Below are positions 35,421 to 40,127 of a stretch of DNA of 40,127 bases, one piece after another. The translations under genes and the position numbers were made by a program. Under the pieces are notes generated by a model that was not told where the DNA came from, did no database searches, and saw nothing but the letters and a program-made list of their open reading frames with translations. The first letter of the stretch is position 1; each line of letters starts with the position of its first letter. Source of the stretch: an uncultured Desulfobacteraceae bacterium (GTDB taxonomy: Bacteria; Desulfobacterota; Desulfobacteria; Desulfobacterales; Desulfatirhabdiaceae); contig CAIMCT010000343.1 of NCBI GenBank assembly GCA_903839535.1, positions 1 to 40,127 of the forward strand, read 5' to 3'.

Positions 35421-36770
35421 TCAGTTTTCCTGAATGCTTGCAAGGACAGATTCCATCATTGTCTGAATTTCCGTAAGCCTGGCCTGTGACGCAGCCTCAA
35501 ACCGAAGCACCAGGGCCGGCTGAGTATTGGAGGCGCGAACCAGGCCCCACCCATCGCCAAAGAGAACCCTGACTCCATCAATGTCGATCACATTATAGCG
35601 GTCTTTAAAATATGCCGTAATTTTTTTGACCACTGTAAATTTCCGGTTATCGGGACATTCCACTCGAATTTCTGGCGTGGTAAAGGTTTTGGGAACATCC
35701 GACAAAAGCGTTGAAAGGGGTTTGTCTGTTCTGGATAAAATTTCCAGAAGCCTGCATGAGGCGTATGTGGCATCATCATATCCAAGATAACGGTCGGCAA
35801 AAAATATATGTCCGCTCATCTCTCCGGCCAGTTCGGCGGCTTCTTCCTTCATTTTCTTTTTGATCAGGGAATGACCGGTTTTCCACATGATGGGCCGCCC
35901 CCCATTTTTTAAAATATCATCATACAGGGTCTGGGAGCATTTGACTTCGGAGATAAAGGTTGCGCCGGGTTTTCGGGAGAGAATTTCCCGCGAGAAGAGA
36001 ATCATCAGCTTATCCCCATAGACGATTTCGCCTTTTTCATCCACCACCCCGATGCGGTCCCCGTCTCCATCATAGCCAATCCCCACATCCAGTTTTTTTT
36101 CCTGAACCAGGGCAATGAGATCCTTCATGTTATTGAGTACTGTCGGATCTGCTTCATGGTTGGGGAAAGTCCCGTCCATCTCGCAGAAAATATCGTGAAT
36201 TTCAAGATTCATCATCTTCATGATGGGAACAGCCACGACACCTGCCGTACCATTTCCGGCATCCACAGCAATTCTAAGTCTTCTTTCAATGGTAATGTTC
36301 TCTTGCACAAATGCCTGATACGCCGGAAGCACATTTGCAGCATCAAGGCTGCCGCCGGCTTTCACAAATGCCTTATTTTCGATGATGCTTCGAATTTTCT
36401 GAATATCTTCGCCATGAATCGATCCAGAGCCAAGGCACATTTTAAACCCGTTATACTCGGCCGGATTGTGGCTGGCGGTGACCATGACACCGCCTTCCTG
36501 CCCAAGGTGGTGAATGGAAAAATATAAAACTGGTGTCGGACAGATGCCGATGTCAGTAACCCTGCAGCCGGTGGCCATCAGCCCTTCAATGAGTCTTTTG
36601 ACGTAACTATCCGAGGAAATACGGCAATCTCTGCCGACTGTAATCCGCGAGCAGTTGTTCTGATTCAAAAACGTTCCGATTCCCTTTCCTATCAATTCCA
36701 CATCCGTATCGGTCATATCTTTTCCCGCAATCCCGCGAATGTCGTATTCTCTGAACATTTCCGAATTCAT
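35421..36770 (-). CDS. manB: Phosphomannomutase/phosphoglucomutase
   Basis: This alpha-D-phosphohexomutase interconverts hexose 1- and 6-phosphates for glycan and LPS precursors. The phosphoserine is Ser100 (VTASHNPAEYNGFK). The Mg2+ loop is Asp234/236/238 (YDGDGDRIG). The sugar-specificity motif GEMSGH is the PMM/PGM type. The final FGDGWGLVRASNTQPALVLRFE binds phosphate. The length of 449 is normal. AAGGAG lies 8-9 nt before the ATG. A 180-bp repeat element lies only 33 bp upstream, so the promoter must be within or beyond that element. Confidence 0.93.
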   Translation of the reverse strand: MNSEMFREYDIRGIAGKDMTDTDVELIGKGIGTFLNQNNCSRITVGRDCRISSDSYVKRLIEGLMATGCRVTDIGICPTPVLYFSIHHLGQEGGVMVTASHNPAEYNGFKMCLGSGSIHGEDIQKIRSIIENKAFVKAGGSLDAANVLPAYQAFVQENITIERRLRIAVDAGNGTAGVVAVPIMKMMNLEIHDIFCEMDGTFPNHEADPTVLNNMKDLIALVQEKKLDVGIGYDGDGDRIGVVDEKGEIVYGDKLMILFSREILSRKPGATFISEVKCSQTLYDDILKNGGRPIMWKTGHSLIKKKMKEEAAELAGEMSGHIFFADRYLGYDDATYASCRLLEILSRTDKPLSTLLSDVPKTFTTPEIRVECPDNRKFTVVKKITAYFKDRYNVIDIDGVRVLFGDGWGLVRASNTQPALVLRFEAASQARLTEIQTMMESVLASIQEN

Positions 36771-36803
36771 ACAATGATCTCCTTTTTCTAAAATGGAACC
36801 GCG

Positions 36804-36989
36804 AAAATTCGGCCTTGATCATCGTTTCGGCCACTTCGATGGATAACGATTCCCCCCTTTGAAAAAAGGGGGCAGGGGGGATTTCGAGGTTGTGGCAACT
36901 GAAACCCCGTTTTCAAATCCCCCTTAATCCCCCTTTTCCAAAGGGGGAAATAAATGATCTGGTCGAAACGATGATCAAGGCCGAAAATT
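36804..36989. mobile_element. MITE-like element with two internal C/G hairpins
   Basis: The left end (36810-36833) matches the reverse of the right end (36960-36983) at 23 of 24 positions (CGGCCTTGATCATCGTTTCG core). Inside are two hairpins, CCCCCTTT-GAAA-AAAGGGGG (36853-36872) and CCCCCTTT-TCC-AAAGGGGG (36930-36948). Related sequence lies at 19382-19515 and 1-88. There is no transposase. The rest of the 291-bp gap between manB and the activator gene shows nothing. Confidence 0.6.
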
Positions 36990-37062
36990 CTTATAACTTA
37001 CACATACGTTCAGATAAAAAACAGTCTGAAGGCTTAGGCCCAAATACCCGCATGGTTACTTA

Positions 37063-38586
37063 CTACCGATAATTCCGATAGTCAATGCCATATTGCCTTG
37101 ATTTATAGGCAAATTTGCGAATGGTTATTTTGACCAGTTGAGCTGCCAAAGTGACATTGCCCCGTGTATTTTTTAACGCGTCAATTACCATCTCTTTTTC
37201 AAGGTTTGCGACGGCTTCCTCAAGAGACATGGCAGGAAGTGTGCCGGATTCGGTTCCGGTCTGAAGTGTCGGCGGCAGATGATAACCGTGAACGACACCT
37301 GCATCGCAAAGCAAAACGGCACGCTCAATGCAGTTTTCGAGCTCCCGGACATTACCGGGCCAGTGATAATTCATCAGCATATCAATGGCCGATGTTGAAA
37401 ATCTGCGAATATCCTTGACATTTTCCTTGTTATATTTTTCGAGAAAATAGTTTGCAAGAAGTAAAATATCGGTCTTACGCTCCCGGAGCGGGGGAAGATA
37501 GATGGGAAACACATTAAGACGGTAATACAAATCTCCGCGAAAGGTTCCCTCTTCAATGGCCATCTCCAGATTCTTGTTGGTAGCCGTAATCACCCGAACA
37601 TCCACCTTGATGGTCTGGTGTCCGCCAACCCGTTCAAATTCTCTCTCCTGAAGGATTCGAAGCAACCGGACCTGAACATCCAGCCCCACCGCACCGATTT
37701 CATCCAGAAAAACGGTGCCTTTGTTGGCCATTTCAAACTTACCCAGTTTCTGTTTGATTGCGCCGGTAAAGGCCCCTTTTTCATGTCCGAAAAGCTCGCT
37801 TTCAATCAAGTTGACGGGCAAAGCCGCACAATTGACTTTCACAAACGGGCTTTTCGCTCTCAGGCTGTTATAATGAACCGAGCTTGCCACCAGCTCTTTT
37901 CCGGTTCCGCTCTCCCCCCGGATCAGCACCGTTGCATTGCTTTTGGAAACCTGGGAAATCATCTGAAACACTTCCCGCATCCGGCTGCTGCTGCCGATCA
38001 TATTGGTAAAACTGTATTTGGTCTCCAGCTCGCTGCGAAGCCTGCGGTTTTCTTCCCGGAGCTGTTCTTTCTCCAGATGAATGGTTTCCAGGTTGATGAC
38101 ATGCCGGGCGATCATGATGGCGATCACCGAGAGCAGTTTTTCTCCGTTTTTCAGCGAATAGGATTCATCGTACTGGTGATCAACGCTGAGCGCGCCAATG
38201 ACCTGGTTGCCTTTTTTGATCGGTACGCAGATAAAGGATATTTCCTGATCCAGTTTTCCCCGCCGGGCTTCAGTACGATTCAGAAAATGCGGCTCCTGGC
38301 TGATTTTGGGAATGGTGACGGCGTGACCTGTCTGAATCACCTTTCCGGTAATCCCTTCCCCGAGTTTATACTTCACCCGTTCAACGGCTGTCCGGGAAAT
38401 GCCATGCGCCACTTCGATGGTGATTTCATTGGTCAGGGGGTTTAACAGTGTGATCGTACCGCGAATCATGTTGATCGATATGGACAGCGTATCCAGAACC
38501 TTGTAGAGTGATTTTTTCAGGTCCAGATGTTCATTCAGTGTTTTGCTGATCTCATACAACAGTGTGACATCTTCAATTCGTTTCAT
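37063..38586 (-). CDS. NifA-like GAF-AAA+-Fis sigma-54 activator
   Basis: From ATG 38586 ([20 protein letters not shown]) the product has 507 residues. A GAF domain (about 15-165) is followed by a coiled linker, an AAA+ domain with Walker A GESGTGKE (224-231) and an intact GAFTGA (271-276), and a Fis-type helix-turn-helix ending [22 protein letters not shown]-like sequence. Order and C-terminus resemble NifA, the activator of nitrogenase genes, but no nif genes are in the window, so another target is possible. The frame continues upstream to 38754, where it encodes a piece of HypB. That part is a separate relic, not a domain of this family. Only a weak GGAA precedes the ATG. Confidence 0.85.
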   Translation of the reverse strand: MKRIEDVTLLYEISKTLNEHLDLKKSLYKVLDTLSISINMIRGTITLLNPLTNEITIEVAHGISRTAVERVKYKLGEGITGKVIQTGHAVTIPKISQEPHFLNRTEARRGKLDQEISFICVPIKKGNQVIGALSVDHQYDESYSLKNGEKLLSVIAIMIARHVINLETIHLEKEQLREENRRLRSELETKYSFTNMIGSSSRMREVFQMISQVSKSNATVLIRGESGTGKELVASSVHYNSLRAKSPFVKVNCAALPVNLIESELFGHEKGAFTGAIKQKLGKFEMANKGTVFLDEIGAVGLDVQVRLLRILQEREFERVGGHQTIKVDVRVITATNKNLEMAIEEGTFRGDLYYRLNVFPIYLPPLRERKTDILLLANYFLEKYNKENVKDIRRFSTSAIDMLMNYHWPGNVRELENCIERAVLLCDAGVVHGYHLPPTLQTGTESGTLPAMSLEEAVANLEKEMVIDALKNTRGNVTLAAQLVKITIRKFAYKSRQYGIDYRNYR

Positions 38587-38610
38587 GGGTTCCGATTGAT
38601 TTGAGAGCAA

Positions 38611-38754
38611 TATCCGAACAGCTTCACCCTTATCATATCCCCAATAAGGGAGAAGGTCAATTTTGTTTAAAATGGCGGCATCACACACCCTGAACATCAA
38701 TGAATATGTGAGAATAGCACTTTCACCAAAAAAGGCAATAAGCAAGAAGTGTGA
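38611..38754 (-). pseudogene. hypB: hypB C-terminal fragment, in frame with the NifA-like gene
   Basis: The 48 codons after the stop at 38755-38757 read [20 protein letters not shown] then [20 protein letters not shown]. This matches the late part of the Ni-inserting GTPase HypB, where a beta strand is followed by KYPxMF, the G4 motif NKxDLLPY and a Phe/Tyr-Asp stretch. The Walker A, metal and dimer parts of HypB are absent upstream, and the last region is missing downstream. The fragment joins the NifA-like frame without a stop. It is most simply the remains of a hypB gene lost by deletion. Confidence 0.55.
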
Positions 38755-39165
38755 TTACACAACAACACCATTGATGCTTTTTCACTCCAGCGTTTTTAAT
38801 AAAATGATTAAAAAGCCGTTGACTTTCGATACTTACTTCTACAAAGTTCAGATCGAATTTAGAAACTCGGCATCCTTGTTCAATACGGATAATGTTTGGT
38901 TCGCGGGCGCAAAGAGACATACATCTGTAAAGCAACATATATTTACCAATAATATCAACATGGTGCGATAAATCATACAATGGGGAAATAGAAATCCACC
39001 TGGCGAACTGATGTCAATACGGACAGACGAACAGAGCTTGTTTCAGTATGCCTGAAACGCTGGAAAACAGATGATAAAAGTACAAATTCCGCACTGGAGC
39101 AATCCATGATTTCCATCTCTTGAGACTGATAGGTGGTTAGACCGAATGATTTTACACGGCAATTC

Positions 39166-39271
39166 ATGAAAAAAATACTCATTTGCTGGATTGGACTGAC
39201 GGACATCCGAGCTTCCAAAAACGATGAATCAGCGGGATTTGGACCCATTGCCCAGGCTGTAAAGGCGCGTG
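39166..39271 (+). pseudogene. Possible N-terminal fragment of a CARF-type regulator or related protein
   Basis: ATG 39166 starts MKKILICWIGLTDIRASKND followed by ESAGFGPIAQAVKARGF. This resembles, from memory, the N-terminus of sigma-54 regulators and effectors with a CARF/Rossmann-like sensor domain (pattern WIGxTDxxA...GPIAQA). Similarity stops at about codon 35 and the frame ends at 39348. No AAA+ or effector domain follows. If the assignment is right, the gene has been cut down to its first 100 bases. Confidence 0.3.
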
Positions 39272-39835
39272 GTTTCAATGTTGAGGGTTCCGGCTGTCTG
39301 AAGATGGACAAGTCCCGGATAAATATCCCATGTTTCAATCCCTTTTGACTTATCGTGATGTTTAAATAATTCTGGTACTTATGGCATGTTTAGAAAAATG
39401 CTATCCCAAGATTATCCCGTTTTTTACATGTCGTGTAGAATTTTGGAAGATTACGAAAGGTGTTAATTGGGGTTCAAACTATCAGGAAACGGGAAGCTGT
39501 TCAAGTGAAAAATTGCGTCAACGGAAAACGTTTGAGTTGCGGATATATCATGTTGATGGCATCCACAATATCCACCGATTCTGTATTGGTCATTGTGGCA
39601 CCTCCCCACCATGACGGCATACAACGGACATCAGGAAGTTAATGACACAGACGGGGAACTGGAAAGAGAAAAGCAGGGATGAAGCTATGGACTGGATTTG
39701 ATTCATGATGTGACCCCTCAGAATTTAGTTATTACGCCAATAAATGAGTTGGCGGGACTCAACTACCGTTCTGAGGCGGCTGACCTTATTCCCATTGCTG
39801 GTTATTCGGGTCTATCATCCCGCCATTAAAGACGG

Positions 39836-39863
39836 ATCATTTTGTTGGGTTCAACAAAATGAT
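39836..39863. repeat. 12-bp perfect hairpin
   Basis: ATCATTTTGTTG (39836-39847) pairs perfectly with CAACAAAATGAT (39852-39863) around GGTT. It is in the gene-poor right end and has no clear owner. Confidence 0.5.
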
Positions 39864-40028
39864 AGGGTGCCAGAAATAGAAAAACCGCACTGACGGCGCG
39901 GGTACCGCTCAGAATAATAGTGCGACCATAGTATTAAACCCGTTTTCATAAATCAACAGTTATTTTGTGATTTTTTTTGGATTTCTTGTGATATGTTTTG
40001 ATGGATAAAACAATCGTTCACCCTTAAT

Positions 40029-40047
40029 GCTCCCATGGGAGCTTTTT
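40029..40047 (+). terminator. Terminator-like hairpin near right edge
   Basis: GCTCC-CATG-GGAGC is followed by TTTTT (40043-40047). It has the form of an intrinsic terminator on the plus strand, although no gene is recognisable upstream of it. Confidence 0.45.
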
Positions 40048-40127
40048 GAAGCATCTTTCCCCAGCGTACCACGTCATGAGAACCCCGAATTGCACATCTG
40101 GCTGTCTATCTCTGATTTCGGAAAAAC

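Larger units (their letters stand above)
38758..40127. other. Gene-poor right end with decayed sequence
   Basis: About 1.37 kb without a supportable intact gene on either strand. Open frames of 60-121 codons overlap one another on both strands and show no family features or ribosome sites. Recognisable items are a possible gene fragment at 39166-39271, a perfect hairpin at 39836-39863 and a terminator-like site at 40029-40047. Confidence 0.5.

Noticed and set aside
38663-39338. Open frames of 85-121 codons on both strands
   Set aside because: They overlap the hypB remnant or each other, lack ribosome sites and show no recognisable motifs.
39272-39339. GTTTCAAT occurs twice 60 bp apart, like a CRISPR repeat remnant
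   Set aside because: Only 8 bases are shared, with different flanks and no third copy; this is not enough for a CRISPR array.
39376-39392. TGGTAC...GGCAT as a sigma-54 promoter
   Set aside because: The GG-GC spacing is 8 rather than 10 bases and no gene follows.

Overview
The window looks like chromosomal DNA of an anaerobic Desulfobacterota (deltaproteobacterial), probably a sulfate-reducing Desulfobacterales. The reasons are the archaeal-style split glutamate synthase, the NtrYX pair, the fused PutA, several sigma-54 regulators and many short palindromic repeats of a kind I associate with that group. The assignment is inferred from gene content; there is no rRNA or other marker gene here.

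Left end (1-4550): a thiolase, then a translationally coupled prfH-rtcB pair (peptide release factor H and RNA ligase) behind a near-consensus sigma-70 promoter. A broken hicAB toxin-antitoxin locus lies next to it. Its hicA is split by a 28-nt palindrome and its hicB has lost its C-terminus. Repeat elements flank the whole segment.

4414-8049: a cobalamin-type radical SAM protein coupled to a stand-alone NFACT-R protein, a divergent RNase HI-type protein with an extra N-terminal region, and a small two-helix membrane protein.

8050-19153: a glutamine-nitrogen block, all on the minus strand. In order of transcription it is the glutaminase-type domain of glutamate synthase, its FMN/ferredoxin domain, a GXGXG-GltD-ferredoxin fusion, carA, carB and then purF. 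Three different glutamine amidotransferases therefore sit in one run. A 124-bp inverted-repeat element separates carB from purF and supplies most of the carB stop codon.

19154-24084: a repeat-rich gap, ybaK, then ntrY-ntrX on the plus strand. NtrX carries GAFPGA in place of the sigma-54-contacting GAFTGA.

24085-33554 (minus strand): DUF47/PhoU-like protein, PiT phosphate permease, PutA, a five-helix membrane protein with three related coiled-coil repeats, a STAS anti-sigma-factor antagonist, and a receiver-PAS-PP2C-HATPase protein. The last two form an RsbU/RsbW/RsbV-type partner-switching pair.

33741-40127: a cold-shock protein with a TTG start and a long leader, a secreted parvulin-type foldase, phosphomannomutase/phosphoglucomutase, and a NifA-like GAF-AAA-Fis activator. 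Remains of a hypB gene lie directly upstream of the activator. The last 1.4 kb holds no intact gene, only a short possible N-terminal fragment and hairpins.

The best leads for a second look are the palindrome-split hicA beside prfH-rtcB, the GAFPGA NtrX, the NFACT-R/radical SAM pair, the hypB remnant fused in frame to the NifA-like gene, and the four families of inverted-repeat elements that cluster at gene 3' ends. I did not find a clearly new multi-gene system. No CRISPR array, tRNA, rRNA or complete transposase was seen.
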